From: Chaetoderma sp. LZ-2023a
Lineage: Eukaryota > Mollusca > Caudofoveata > Chaetodermatida > Chaetodermatidae
DNA length: 64,000 nucleotides
NCBI GenBank assembly: GCA_034401795.1
Contig: CM067367.1
Coordinates: 33,997,107-34,061,106 of the forward strand
Direction of reading: 5' to 3'
Under the pieces are notes generated by a model. That model was not told where the DNA came from and ran no database searches. It worked only from the letters and a program-made list of their open reading frames with translations. Below are positions 28,401 through 43,400 of this stretch, in pieces (the first letter of the stretch is position 1; each line of letters starts with the position of its first letter). The position numbers and the translations under genes were made by a program.

Positions 28401-31400
28401 TTCTAGTCAAATTAATTTCAAAGTATTCAACAGATTAAATTGTATTATCTACTTTTTCAGGGATTTGTCAGTGAAAGGGTTAAACCATTACATATCATCT
28501 TATATTCCACTCACTGTGTCTCTCATAAGTGTTCCTTTTGAGGGGACATTATATACCCCCAAGATGCAATGTGGGACCCCCAAATCTTGTGGCAGTGGGT
28601 CTCATGGGACCCCAGAAAATCTTGAATGATTGTTAAATACTAAGTTTTATGGGCTTTTATAGAAACATACTCACAAAATCTACATGTACATGGCATTGGA
28701 CCTCAATAATTCATAGCTGTGAGCTTATGGTACTCTCTCATTTTAGCATGGATGAGAAAAACAGCATGCCTGGGAATCTCAAATTTCAGATTGGGAAGCA
28801 CCACCCCACCCCCCCAATTGCCACCCAGATTTTAGGTGTGTACTCCCAGATTGCTAGGTGTGGCGTCTATGGGAAAAGAAAAATTTAGATGCCATGAGAA
28901 ACTCTGATTCCACTAGTGTAATAATTGTGCTCTACTGACATAAGATGTAAATAATTTATTCCGATGTGCTCATCATCCACCTCATTAAACAAGTGATGCA
29001 TGATCTACTTACTAATGGGGGAATCCAGTTTTAGCTACACCCCGCCCATCTCTAGCTAAGCTCAACCCACGCTTTGACTGTGTTGGGATCGATCGATCCC
29101 TGCACTGCCTGACTATCAATTTTCAGAAAACTATGCAGGTAAGTTGTTGAATATTTTGAAACTAATTTAACTGCCTATCAACAGCACGTTTATTAAATAG
29201 TAAAGACATACAATTCGCACAACAATGCTTAGTCCGTCATCAATTAAGCGTTTGTGACAAACTTATGTATGTCATTCATGACCTAATTGATTACAATGTC
29301 AGCCTACAGGTCACGTAGTTGATTATGACATCATATGACTGATGGAGAACCGGGAATCCACGATTACCACATTGCCTAGTGGCAAGAACCATTGTAAAAT
29401 GATAGATATTCATGAAACACCCAAAAACTTCAATAGATTAGTAAAAAATAATTTTAATTCCTGAAATCATAACATGTTGCATTTATCACTATTTTTTGGT
29501 CAGAACTCTCAGTAGTGAGGTGCTACAGCCATAAATGATGATGATGCAAAATAGTAAGAAAATGGGAAGATGTGAGGGGACAAAACCATCACAAACTGAT
29601 TGCCATTTCATAACAAATATATCACACTCATTTAGCAAGATCTCGCTAAAGTGCGTTCCAAATGATATCTCACTTTTAAACTCATGTGATAAACTTGATA
29701 TAATATTTGAACTCTCTTGAGATCCTCTATATAGTAAAGTTCAGAAATAAAACAAAAACAGAAACATGTTATTTACATGTAGTATAATTTTTAACATGGT
29801 GTAAAAAATGTTCTGTTGAATATTTTGAATATAATTGGCTTGGAAGACATTGCTGCCTTAGGCAGCAATGTCTTCAAATACAATTATATTCAAAATATTC
29901 GACAGTACGTGTTAAGATATTTGTGAGCTGTACAGTATATTTACTCACGTGTGTGTTCCTGCAAGAAGTGTGGATGTTTGTTGTTCATCCACGCATAAAC
30001 AGTCAATTAAGAATTCCACAGGATTACTCTCACCCTTCAAATTCATGAACAAATAAGAGTACATTGTAATCAGTCATTTGAATTTTACTCCTAGGTGAAC
30101 ACAACAATGAGCCTTTATATAATACTAGATGGACTGCGTCCCGCGTGTCGAGCCCTTTAAGTTTTCCGCATGATTTCCTTGAAAAGAAACTATATCACAC
30201 TGAAATAAAATCCAAACCTTGTAAAAGTATGGAAAGAACTTTAAATTCATTTTAATTTTGCTGCAAACTGAATGCAATGATGATATATAACAAATCTGTA
30301 AAGTTTTATTGGGATCGAATAAGCCCTTGATAAATTAAAAGACCATTGAAAAGTTAACATTCTTCTAATTCTGGGGTTAAGCAGGATATAAACCACACAA
30401 AAATAAACTAAGTCCAAATCCGGTAAAAATAAGGAAAAATTTGAAAATCTTATTTACCGGTATTGTCATGTAGTCCAAAAAACAAAACCGCAAAGTTTTA
30501 ATGGGATTGGATAAGTCCTTCTTTGATTAAATGTCAATTGAAAAACTTTAACATTCTTCTAATTCTTGGCTTAAGCAGGATATATATTACACAAAAATAT
30601 TCTAAGCCATGGCCAAATGTCAGAAAAGTATGGGAAAATTTTAAAATAACAATCATTAAGATGGAGACTGGATGAAATGATAGCGCAGAACAAATCTGTA
30701 TAGTTTTATTGACATCGGATTAGCCCTTGATGAATTAAATGTCTATTGAAAAACTTCAACATTTACCTAATTTTTGGTGCATAATAAGCTACCAGTAAGT
30801 CCAAACCCCCTAAAAATATGGGGAAAAATTGAAAATCAGTTTAATTATGATGGAGACTAGTTGCAACGATGGTATAGATCAATTCCGTAAAGTTTTATAA
30901 GTCCTTGATGAATTAAATGTCCATTGATAAACTTTAACATTTACCTAATTCTTGTCACGCCGGACGTCATTTGGATCGTTATGTCGAGATCCTCCGCTTC
31001 GCTATGAACTCAACAAAAATCTAATCTGAACTAATTCGTGTAATTCAGAATGAAAATTGTTAATCATCAGCTTTTTAATCAATGTCAACTTGAATATAAG
31101 ATCAAGACATTTTTTTAACTCAATTACGAGGAGAAACTTGTCAATATACCAATACACATGTATGAAAGGCAAAACTGTTGACTGGTAGCACCCCTACCCC
31201 TACAGAGTACTGGCTTCCATACTGCCAGACACATCTATACTATACGGAAGGCCTTTGGTGGCTCTACATAAAGAAATGCTTCGTACAAACTGATGGACTA
31301 TTGAGCATTTAAGATGAACTAAATTTAGTCATTCATGATGTAATTGATGATGACATCATCCCACATGTCATGTAGTTGATTATGACATCATATGTTTGAT

Positions 31401-34400
31401 GGATAAACTGGATTCCTCTATTGCCAACATTGGTCAAGAAAGTTAATTATTTTGTTAAATAGTGAATGTCTAATAACAGACTAAGAGAAGACTATTTTTG
31501 AAAATTTACCACTGGAAGGACTGGCCCAGTTATCGAGCCAGCCATTCCAGTAGTGAATTTTGAAATATTTTCTCCTCTTGACTCGCAAATGGACACACTC
31601 AATACCAGTGCAGAAGTCATTTTTGGCCAACTTCATGAATAAATTGTCAATCGCAAAAAAATGAACTGCCTATTGCAGTCTAAGTTAGAAGCATTTTTCC
31701 TACAACAACACATTATTGAGAAATTAAGCTATTCAAAAATCAGACACACTTTTGACTAACTAGATTTTATATTTCATGTTAGAATATCATTATCAATATA
31801 GATACTCACAAGGGATGATTGCAAGGCATTAACTTCAGAAACTAAATCTCCCTGAAAGAAAGGATATTTTACATGTCATTAACTCGCTGTCTGTCAGCTG
31901 AATTTCTGCAGCCTACATTTTCCATAGGGGCTAACTCTGGATATGCTGAATATTTTGAAAACAACTTGACTGAAAGTTGTTGGTGGCTAAGCCACCAACA
32001 ACTTACAGTCAAATTGTTTTCAAAATATACAGCGTGTGCAGAATTATTGCCCATTGAAATTATTGTCTGGTGGCTTGCAGCAGCCGGAGAATTACCATAC
32101 ACAGGCAACGAACAAGTCTTCTGGCCTAATAAATCAATAACTACAATATGTAAGAGATATTAGCTGTGATCTATAAATAAATACATTTTAACTATCTGAC
32201 TGCTGCAAGCCACCAGACAATAATTTCAATGGGCAATAACTCTGGCCCCGCTGAATTTTTTGAAAACAGTTTGACTGAAATAAGCCACCAACAACTTTCA
32301 GTCAAATGGTTTTCAAAATATTCAGCAGGTCCAGAGTTAAAACCCATGGAAAATGTAGTCTGCAGAAATTCAGCAGGCAGATAGCCATTTTTTAAAGTTT
32401 ATTTATAGGTCAGGGTTAAAACAATAAATACAGATAGGTCGATATCGGTGGAGCGAAGTAACCCTTCGGGGAAGCACCTCTAAGATAGTGTCATGACTTA
32501 AATACATCTACGTGTAAGCGGCCAATAAAATCAAACTAACGATCAAACGAGTTCCAGTACAGTTAGTTCTCAAATTAGTTAACAGAATATCTTTTGCAGC
32601 AGAAAAAAAATCGCAATTTCAAGACAATTATAAAGGACAGATGTTGAATATTTTGAATTGATCAGTTTATTTTCAAGTGTTTGGGTAATTGTTATTATTT
32701 CTTCACCTCAGCAGCTTGCCAAAGATGAAAGGTATTGTCATGTGCCAGGCTCGCCAGCATTTGATTCTCTGATCCAGCCCAGTGCAGGCGGTACTGTCAA
32801 CACAAATACACAAATACATATATCATCATTATCATTTGCAACAGATATTACATAATTCACCCAGCACTGGACAAACATTTAAGTATCTCACTATGTGTTT
32901 ACATTCTGCTATCTTATCACAATAAGAAAGGAACTGGCCTGTATGTTGAGGCCTCTGCATACACTCATGCTAGGCTATTATTTATCCAGAGCTGTCAAAT
33001 TGTTGTTTTGAGGCTAGTGTTAGAGTAATTGATAAATTAACGATTACAGCTACGAAAGTTGCCAACTTATAAGAATGCACTTCTCGCAAAAAAGTTGAAT
33101 AAAACTTATTTTAATTACCATCAGAGAACATCGGATGGTTAAAAATGTCCAAAACCTATCTTTTCCTGCGCTAATATTTTATAATTTCGGCCCGTTGTTT
33201 GCTAGAAAAATCATAATATGAAATGAGTATTTTGAGTGATATTTTATATCAATTACTACAGCCTGGTTAGTCAGCGATTTCCCGGAATTGTGCGCCTTGC
33301 CTTTGTAGTGACTGCCCAACAGCCCAAGTAAAGTGGATCCCGACAATATGAGAAAAACTTCTCAATTCCCGCGAGCTTTATTCACTTCTTATGTTGGCGG
33401 GTATTATTAGATATCGATTGATACAAGCTACTCTAACGATAGCGAGCTTAAACGCAGCATATGGTAGTCTATTTAGTATGTGTTATAATGGCTAAGTTGT
33501 AGCCCTGCGTGGAGATTTCCACATTTCCTGGCGGTTTCGTTCCATTGCAAATTCATCCTATAAAGCACAGGCCAACGTGGAAAGTTCATTTATTGTTCTA
33601 ACATATAGATCTATGCAGAAAGCCAGGAAAATTAGTAAAACATAGGTTTACATTCATATCCAACGTGTTTGACTCATAACATTGATATTTGTCAGTCAAG
33701 CATCAACAGCTTTAGCTGTTCGCAGTTTCACTGGGCGGGTTCATACGGGACGAGATTTCCCTGGTTACCGGTATCTTGCGATCTCCACGCGGAAATAGTT
33801 GTAATTTCGTGGCAAATTCAAACCATTTGTAGGGATGATTTGGGGGAGTTTCAGCTGTTTTGGGATACGATTTAACTGATGACAGTTAAAATTTAGTGTT
33901 TAATATTAGGATTCATGTAATTTCTTGGTTTTATTGTGGAAATTTGCAGTGACTATTTAAGCAGCGCTGATATACATTGAATATGAAATCATGCTACTCA
34001 AGCCTCACTCAATTTTCCCTATCGGAATAATACCGATACTAAAGGTATACCGCTAATACCGTGAAGCCCTACTGTCTGTTTGTCCACACTACATAACATA
34101 TCTCCGAAATGTAAGAAGGTAGACTCACCAAACCTTGGCACATCCATTCATATTGGGGGGGGGGGGAGTTTCAGTATCTAGGTCATGAGGTCACTAAGGA
34201 CATATAGGAAGGCACGTTTTGTATCATAACGTGGGAAAGCAACTTCATAGAAACACCATATTTTGCTGTGCTAGAAGTAATGGAGGAATCCGGTTTTAGC
34301 TATGTCCTGCTCATTTCTAGCTAATCTCCACCCACATTCGCCCGTGTTGGCATCAGTCGATCCCTGAACTCCCTGACTATGAATTTCTAGAAAAATCTAC

Positions 34401-37400
34401 ATGTAAGCTGTTGAATATTTTGAAACTAATTTGACTGTGTGCTGTTGCTGCCTATGGCAGCAACAGCGCCTAGTCAAATTATTTTCAAAATATTCAACAG
34501 CATGTTTATTAAATAGTAGTCATACAATTTGCGCTTAATCTATCACATCATCAATTAAGCATTCATGACGAACTTATCAACATCATTTATGACATCAATG
34601 ATTATGACATCATCCTACACATCACATAGTTGATAATGACATCATATGATTGATGGATAAACTGAAATGGTCCAGTAGAGGTTCAGGTCGAAGGGTCAAA
34701 TAATAGGTGATGGGGCCACTAAGTGGATACCGAAATATGTATTGGACCAAAAAACTGGAATGCAAGAAGTCACCAAATCTGGAACATTCATTCATATATG
34801 GAATAGAAGTAGATTGATTTTCAGCACAACGGGTCAATGGCATCACTAACATTATTTCTTTCCTGTTACCTTTCTACATTTTGTGTGGCTGAAGTTGTAC
34901 CATCAGCCAAATCTGGCCTTTATAATGGTCAAGAGAAGACTATTCTAACAATTTTACCACTGGAATGACTTGCCTGATAATCGAACCAGTCATGTCACTA
35001 GTAAATTTTCAAATATAGTCTTCTCTGTCCACTCTGCAAATGGACATTTCCTAAAAGAAAATGTGAATTTTCTGGATACGTCTTTTCACTCCAAATGACA
35101 AAGGTTGGAAAATGGGTTAGCCACATGCATTCAAAAATACCTTAACTTTTGGTAAATAATTACTTTAAAGGCAAGACTTAATTCACCTTTCCAGAGTATC
35201 TGTCGATGATTTGATGTCATATGATGTCATAATCAGCTAAGCGGCGTGTAAGATGACGTCATAATCATTACGTCTTAAATGATTCTATTAGGCCCTTCTT
35301 TAACTCTTAATAGTCCGACATGGTGTAAGAATTGTATGTCTCTACTGTTTAATAAACATGCTGTTGAATATTTTGAGACTAATTTGACTGGGCGCTGTTG
35401 CTGCCATAGGCAGCAACAGCACTCAGTCAAATTAGTTTCAAAATATTCACCAGCATACCTGTATAGTTTTCTGGAAATAGATAGTCAGGGAGTTCAGAGA
35501 TCGATCGATCCAACATGAGCGAGGTGTGGGTGGAGCTTAGCTAGAGATTGGCGGGGACTAGCTAAAAATGGAATGGTCCATTATCTGCCATAGACAATAT
35601 GTGAGATGCGGTTATTTGCACACTAATATCTTTTCTCTTACCACAGAAGATTCTGCCTGTAGTGTCTGTTGTAATGCTTCCTCTTCGTCAGTTTCATGCA
35701 GATCATATGTACAAACCAAGCCATCCATAGCGCCTGTCGCTAGACGCTCTCGGTCTGTAGGGTGAAAACATACCTAACAACAAAGAACGCAAGTATTTAA
35801 CAGATTAACACTGAGTTGACAGACATCTTAGATTCCCAGTCACTTTCCTTTAATTTGATAGCTGGTGATTACCTTAAAACAATATGACAATTTCAAAATG
35901 TTCACAAGCTTGCCTTCTATTGGTTTTGAAATAACTAAGATTTCACTATCAGTGTGATAAGACAGTACTAGCTACAAGGTATGATATGCCTTCAATTCTA
36001 CAGGCAGATATTGTATAACAGGGTTCAGATATTGACCATGAAGTAGGACAGTAAGCTTATAAAATAGCTATCATGTTTAAAATACAAAAACAGAAACATG
36101 TTAGTTAGTACAATTTTGAATGCAACGTAAGTAACGTTCGGTTGAATATTTTGTACTTAATTTGATCGGAAGCCATATAATGGCTTTCAATAAAATTAAG
36201 TTAAAAAATTCAACAGTACATTTTTATCTAGTTTTGGAAATATCTATAGTTATTTCTGAGCTATACTATAGTATGGGTACCACTGAATATCTCATGCTTT
36301 GCAGATATTGAAAAACTTATCACTCCTATGGTCAAGGCGACCAAAACACCCCACCAAGAGTATAACAATTCTTTTAATTTAACCACTGAAATGACTAGCT
36401 CACTAGCATAGTCAATCAATCCATTAGTAAATTTTCTAAAATAGCATTCTCTTATCCTGCGAATGGGTGTTCATTAACCATTTAATGGTCAAATTTGGTC
36501 AAGAAAATTTAAATATCTGCCTATTGAATGTCCATTTACAGGCCAAGAGAACACAATTTCTGAAAACCTATCACTGGAATGACTGGCTCGGTTATCTAAC
36601 ACGTTATTCTAGTGGTAATTTTTGAGAAAATTGTATTCTCTTATCCAGTAAATGGACATTACATAAAACCAACACAGACATGACAGAGGACAGTTTTGGC
36701 TGCTTGACATACCTTCACCATTAATGGCTTAACAAGTTTGATTGTGCACCAGACCCTGAAATATTTCTTCCATGATCAAGCAAATTATGGCAGTCTCTGA
36801 CATTCATTAGATTTTAAATATGATTTACAGTATTACCAACAAGAGGCCCAAGGGGCCTGTATCTCTCACCTGGAACATAGGCATTTCAACAAGAAAGGTC
36901 ATCGCGACTAAGTAGAATCCTACGGTTTTGGCCAGAATTGCAACAAGAACTAGGTCATCCAAGATGCCTGCCAAGCAAATCGACCCATCAGGTTCTCTTG
37001 GCCTACACGATGTTTTCTGAGTTTCACATTAATCTGCCAAGTGGTTTCGTTTCCCAAAGACATTTCTAAAAATCAGCCAAAATCCAAGATGGCTGCTGGT
37101 CAAATTGGCCGATCGGCTTTGTTTGAACAAAACTGGATCTCTATACCGCAAGGATGCCTCCTGCCAAATTTACTTGTAATTCAGAAAAGTGGTTCTCCAG
37201 AAGACATTTTAAATTTCCCATTGCTTTAGTATGGGAGTTTTTGGTTAGGAAAAGATCCAAGATGGCCGCGAAACCATTTATCCAACAGTTTCGAAACCGG
37301 AAATTTGAAATCAGCACACCCAAAAAACTATATAAAACCAACTTTGGCTTCAAAACCTGCCCAATAAATAATCCAATATGGCCGCCAAACACACATCTTA

Positions 37401-40400
37401 AATGGACCATGGTGGCCATCCTTTTTTACATATCATCTTCTCTTGAACAAACTTTAATGACCCTTAAATCCTAATCATATTTCCCTAATTTCAGCCCGAT
37501 CCACCCAGCAGTTCTGGAGAAGTTGTTTTTGTGAAAACAACCTCAGCCAAGATGGCTGCTCAATTATTTAGCCACACTTAAACAAACTTGGTTCAGCTCT
37601 TGCCCTAGATGATATTTGACCAGTTTTGTATTGATCCCCCAAGTGGTTTTGGAGATTTTTAAAAAACATTTCTAAAAATTGGCCAAAATCCATGATGGCC
37701 ACCGGCCGATTGGCTTCGTTTGAACAAAAGGGATCTCTATGCCCTTAGGGTGCTTTCTGGCAAATATACTTAAAATTCACCAGGTGGCGCTCGAAAATAT
37801 GTCATTTGAAATTTCCCATTGCTTTAGTATGGGAACTTTAAGGAGAAAATGATCCACGATCCCCGCCAAACCGTTTATCCGACCGTTTCAAACATGGCAA
37901 ATTTGAAATCAGAATACCCCAAAACCCATATAAAACCAATTTTGGCTTCAAAATCCATCAAATAAAACTATCCAATATGGCCACCAAACATGCTACATTT
38001 TGATTAGTCTACGGCGGCCATGTGTTTTGACGGATCAACATCCCTTGAAAGAACTTTAATAGCCCATAGTCACTAACCATATCTGCCATATTTCGGCCTG
38101 ATCCATTCAGCAGTTCTGGAAAAATCGTTTTCACAAAAACTAGGTCATCCAAGATGGCCACCGACCCATTTGCCCAATAACGTTCCCTTGAACAAACTTG
38201 GTTAAGTTCTTGCCCTAGATAATGTTTCACGAGGCTTGCATCAATCCACAAAGCGGTTTCGGCGAAGAAGATTTTTAAAGATATTTCTAAAAATCGGCCA
38301 AAAAATGAGATGGCCACTGGCCAAATTGGCCAATCGGCTTTGTTTGAACAAATGTAAATCTCTATGCCCAAAGGATTGTTCTTGCTAATATAATTGAAAT
38401 TGGCCCAGTCGTTCTCGAGAAGCCATTTTAAATTTCCCATTGTATGGGAATTTTTGGCAGGAAACTGATCCGAAAGCGGAAAATTTGAAATCAGCATACA
38501 CAAAAATCTATACAAAACCATTTTCGGCTTCAAAATCCATCAAATACATAAATCCAAAATGGCCACCCAACACGCTACACTTTGATTGGTCCACGGCGGC
38601 CATATTGTTTTATGTATCAACTTCCCTTGAAACAAACTTTAATGGGTCTTAGTACCTAAACATATCAGCCTAATTTCAGCTCAATCAGTTCAGCGGTTCT
38701 GGAGAAGTCATTTGCGCGAAAAATAGGTCATTCAAGATGGGCGCCGAACTATTTCCCCAATCAAGTTCTCCTGAACAAACTTGGTTCAGCTCTTACCCTA
38801 GATGATTTTTTATGAGTTTTGCATCGATCCCCTAAGTGGTTTCGGAGAAGATTTTTAAAGACATTTCTAAAAATCTGCCAAAAAACAAGATGGCCGTGGG
38901 CCAAACAGGCCGATCGGCTTCGTTTGAACAAACTTGGATCTCTCTACCCTAAGGATGCTTCCTGCCAAATATAATTGAAAGCGGATCCATGGTTCTGGAG
39001 AAGAAGTCGTTTAAAGGAAAAGCTGACGGCCGGATGCCAGACGGTCACCACGGCATATAAGGCCACTTGCCAGGTGAGCTAAAACACTTTCATAATATAA
39101 ATTTAATTTTAAGCTTCCTGGAAATATACATTAAAACACATGATTACTGCACGATTGTAAGTAAGTCTGTTAAGATCATATTTATGTCATTCTACATGCC
39201 TAATCAGTCCAAAATTAAACCCTTTAGCACTTAATATAAACACAATGTCTTCTGTAGTGGTCTTGACGCATGCCAATTTGCCTACTAACATGATTATTTA
39301 TCACTGGAATGAAATAGAGACAGTCATTCCAGTGGTAAATTTTCAAACATAATATTATCTTGTTCTGCATATGGACATTTTCTCTGAGAAAACTTCAACT
39401 TTTTAAACAAATTTGAGGCTTGTCAAAAGGCTAGCTGTCTTAGTAAATAAATGTTACTGACAGCATAAGATTATAATGTAACACATACCTGAGTAATATC
39501 ATCTTGGTGACATTCTGTGTAGCAGCCCCCAAATGTCGTACATCGTCTATCCCTAGAGAAGTCAGTGAGAAAATATATCATGTGAATAATTATCTCGTAA
39601 TGAACCATTCCAGTTTATCCATCAATCTTATGACATCATAATCAACTATGTGACATGTAGGATGACGCCATAATTAACTACATCATGAATTAAGTAGATA
39701 GGTTTGTCACGAATGCTTAATTGATGACGGACTAAGCATTGTTGTATTAATTGTATGTCTTTACTATGTAATAAACATGCTGTTAAATAATTTGAAACTA
39801 ATTTGACTGGGCGCTGTTGCTGCCTATGGCAGCAACAGCACCCAGTCAAATTAGCTTTAAAATATTCAACAGCTTACCTGTATAGTTTTCTGGAAATTGA
39901 TAGTCAGGGAGTTTAGGGATCGATCGATCGATTCCAATATGGGCAAAGTGTGGGTGGAGCTTAGCTAGTGATTGGCGGGGGATAGTTTAAACTTGATTCC
40001 TCCATTACATTGTACCTACTGTGAAGGCATGAAAATCAGTCCTTACACATTGCACAGTGTATTCTTAATTCTTTAACACACAAACTGACCACAAAATGGA
40101 TTCTGCAATGGCCATCAGAAATGTCGATTTGCAGAACAAGAGAGGAACTATTTAAAAAATATTTACCACTGGAATGATTGGCTCGATAACCGAGCCAATC
40201 ATTCCAAAAAAAATGTCCCTAGGTCTGCAAATCAACATACTTTATGAGAAAATTGAAATATTCTTGAAGAAATTTGACTCTCAAGACGGCCAAAAATAAA
40301 CGAAATCAAGGATTTCTTTTTTCACGAGAGAGTTGATACTTACCTCCCTAATACTTTTGATATTGCTAAATATTGGCTTTCACTCAATAAACACTCAGAT

Positions 40401-43400
40401 TAAAACAGTTAGGTGCCCCTACTGGGCAGGGAGTCAGAGCGTAGTCTGGCGGATGCCAGCCCCACCACCGCGCATGCGCAGACTAGCACTTCCTCTGACT
40501 AATTTATTGGCTGATACACATGCAACTATAAAGAGCCTGAAGACCGAGCCTCTGTGGGGTGGAGAGGCCGGGTCCGTATCTAGGGAGGTAAGTATCAACT
40601 CTCTCGTGAAAAAAGAAATCCTTGATTTCGTTTATTTCACATCAAGAGTATACTTACCTCCCTAATACTTTTGATATTGCCAGAATTCGACAGTGAATTC
40701 GGCGGGAGGGAGGCGAGGTCAAAAGACCAGCTCATCCCTATACGCTTTTCTGCGTTTAAGGCACTTAAACTTCTGAAACTGTATGAAAAAACAGTCAGGA
40801 TTTGACTAACCATCGGATAACACCCCCGATGTATGAGAGAAGACCGAATGTCATATGCGCTCCCCCCCCTCCTTCCTGGGAGGAAGAGTCGAATGACCTC
40901 AATGTCCTATACGCTCTCTACGTACAAGTGCCATGTACTACAGGACAGAGACGAAAAAACTCCATTTTCGTATACTCTCAACAATGAACCACATAAATAC
41001 ACAAAACCATCATCATATAAATAACGGGTAACGTGACAAGACAATCAACAATGGACAACACATACACAAGACTGACCTTGTTGAAATGGCTGCTGACATC
41101 CTCTTCCCATTGGTGAAGATCGATGCAGTCCCAAATTAGTGGTTGTTTCCATAAATTAATTGTGAAATATATAAGCAATGAGGAAACCCCATCAAAAATA
41201 TATATGCCTAGTTATTTTTTCAAAATCGACAAGGCGAGAGGATTAGAGGTGTCACGGAGATAATGGTCTGTAAAACTTGACTCACAGTGCCACTGAGCCA
41301 CCGACATAATATCATCCACAGGGACCCCATTAAATAGGGCAGTGGATGTCACTACGCCGCGGACACTGTGAGCCTTGGCCACGTCAACCTGCTTCCCAGT
41401 GGCGGATTTATGGCAAAACTGAATGCATTCTACAATCCACCTGGAAATGGTGTCCTTAGAAGCCCTGCCATGGGGTTCAATATATGACAACCATAACGCT
41501 GACTGGTCGGTGCGCCACTCCGCCGTACGTTGTTTGTACCGGCGAAGCGCCCGGACAGGACACCATGCTTTAGAATTAGGATCATATCTAGTTAAAGCAG
41601 GCAAAATAATAGGTTGACCTGGATATTTCAACGACTGATTTTTAGCCAAGAAATTAATCCTAGGTAGCAGCTTAAGGCCTTCCCCTGAAACCACAAAACG
41701 GTCATCCTCGGCTGATAAGGCATGAATCTCACTCCTACGCCTAGCCGAGGCCGCAGCAATTAAAAACACAGTCTTCAGTGTTAATAGTTTCATAGAAATG
41801 GAACTAAGTGGTTCAAACGGCTTATCACCTAGTACTTGAAGCACTAGCGATAAACTCCAAGACGGAATCACAGGTGGATTCCTTGGTCTTAGATTGCCCA
41901 TGCCTTTAATTAATACATTCAATGTATTCACTTCATCACTTCCCCTCTTAGCCAAGCAAGGAATAACAGACATTAAAGCTGACTTATAACCAGCAATAGA
42001 GTTAGGCTTGAGGCTATAGGCATCATAGAGGTGACAGAGGAAATCAGCTACTACCTGAATAGATGCATCCATTGGATCAATACATCTTTTTGAGCACCAT
42101 TCTGCAAATCTGTTGATTTTATAATTATATGCTCTGGAGGTTGACCCCCTCCTGGCTTTGGCCATAAACATGGCTGCTTGCTCAGAAAAGCCCTCCTTAA
42201 TTCTAGATTCCTTGACAACATCCACGCAGTCAATCTGAACATTGACGGATTGTTGTGAAGGGCCTTGCCCTGGAAGATAATATCGTCCATCAGAGGCAGA
42301 GGAACCGGATTGCAGACCAGAAGGTCCAGCAGATCCGTATACCATGATCGGCTTGGCTGATTTTCTGAAGAATTTTTGGAATCAGGATTGCTGGAGGGAA
42401 TGCGTATGCATACATTCTCCCCCAGCTGATAGCTAACGCATCTGTTGCGAAAGCGCTTGGATCCGGAATCGGAGAGACGTACGTCGTCATCTTCGCATTC
42501 TTCTTCGTTGCGAACAAATCGATGTTGGGTTTCCCCCAATGGTCGAACAGACGATCCGCCACACATTGATTTAGTTGCCATTCCGTGGGTAAAACACTCA
42601 TCCTTCGGCTCAATGAGTCTGCTAGCAGGTTTAACCTTCCCGGAATATGAACTGCTTTCAAGGTAATCTGGTGATCCAGACACCAACAAAGCAGTCTCCA
42701 TGTCATCATACAGAGACTGGGCGACTTCGTTCCGCCCTGGCGGTTTATGTAAGTCACAACTGTTGAGTTGTCTGAACGAATAAGAACAATCTTGCCCTGA
42801 ACTTTCTGTAAGAAATGTTCCAGGCCCAGGACTACTGCTCTTAGCTCCAGTAGATTTATATGTTCCTTTGACTGTTCCAGATTCCAAAGCCCTGATATCG
42901 TGGACTCTTCCAGGCAAGCTCCCCAGCCCTCCATCGATGCATCTGTATACACAGTCACCTGAGGGTGGGGAGGGGTTAGCATAACCCCCACCAAGAGATT
43001 CTCTGTGTCCAACCACCATTGCAGGTGATGAATCAGAGGCGCCAACACTGACATATTCGAGTCCAGCGAACCTGTACTCTGGGTCCATTGTGTCATGAGA
43101 AATAACTGGATCGGCCGCCTGCGTAAGGCGGCCTGAGGAATGACTGGTTCCAATGAAACCATCAACCCCAGCATTCTCAAGTAAACCCGTGCCAGGACAT
43201 GACGACTGTCGCACACTGACTGAATTAATGAGATGAGTTTCTGAACTCTCTCCTGAGTAGGATAAACATATCCTGTCTCTAGATCGAAGAACATCCCCAG
43301 GTAAACAAACTTCTGGGATGGAGTCAGCTCTGATTTTGGGAAATTGATCATCCAGCCTAAGTCTGTGAGAGTTTTCAAAACAATCTCCAGACTGGCCGAC

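Noticed and set aside
38009-38533. 174-codon minus-strand frame
   Set aside because: It lies wholly in a dispersed R repeat, whose related text gives similar frames at 18288, 18535, 37141 and 49039. There is no domain.
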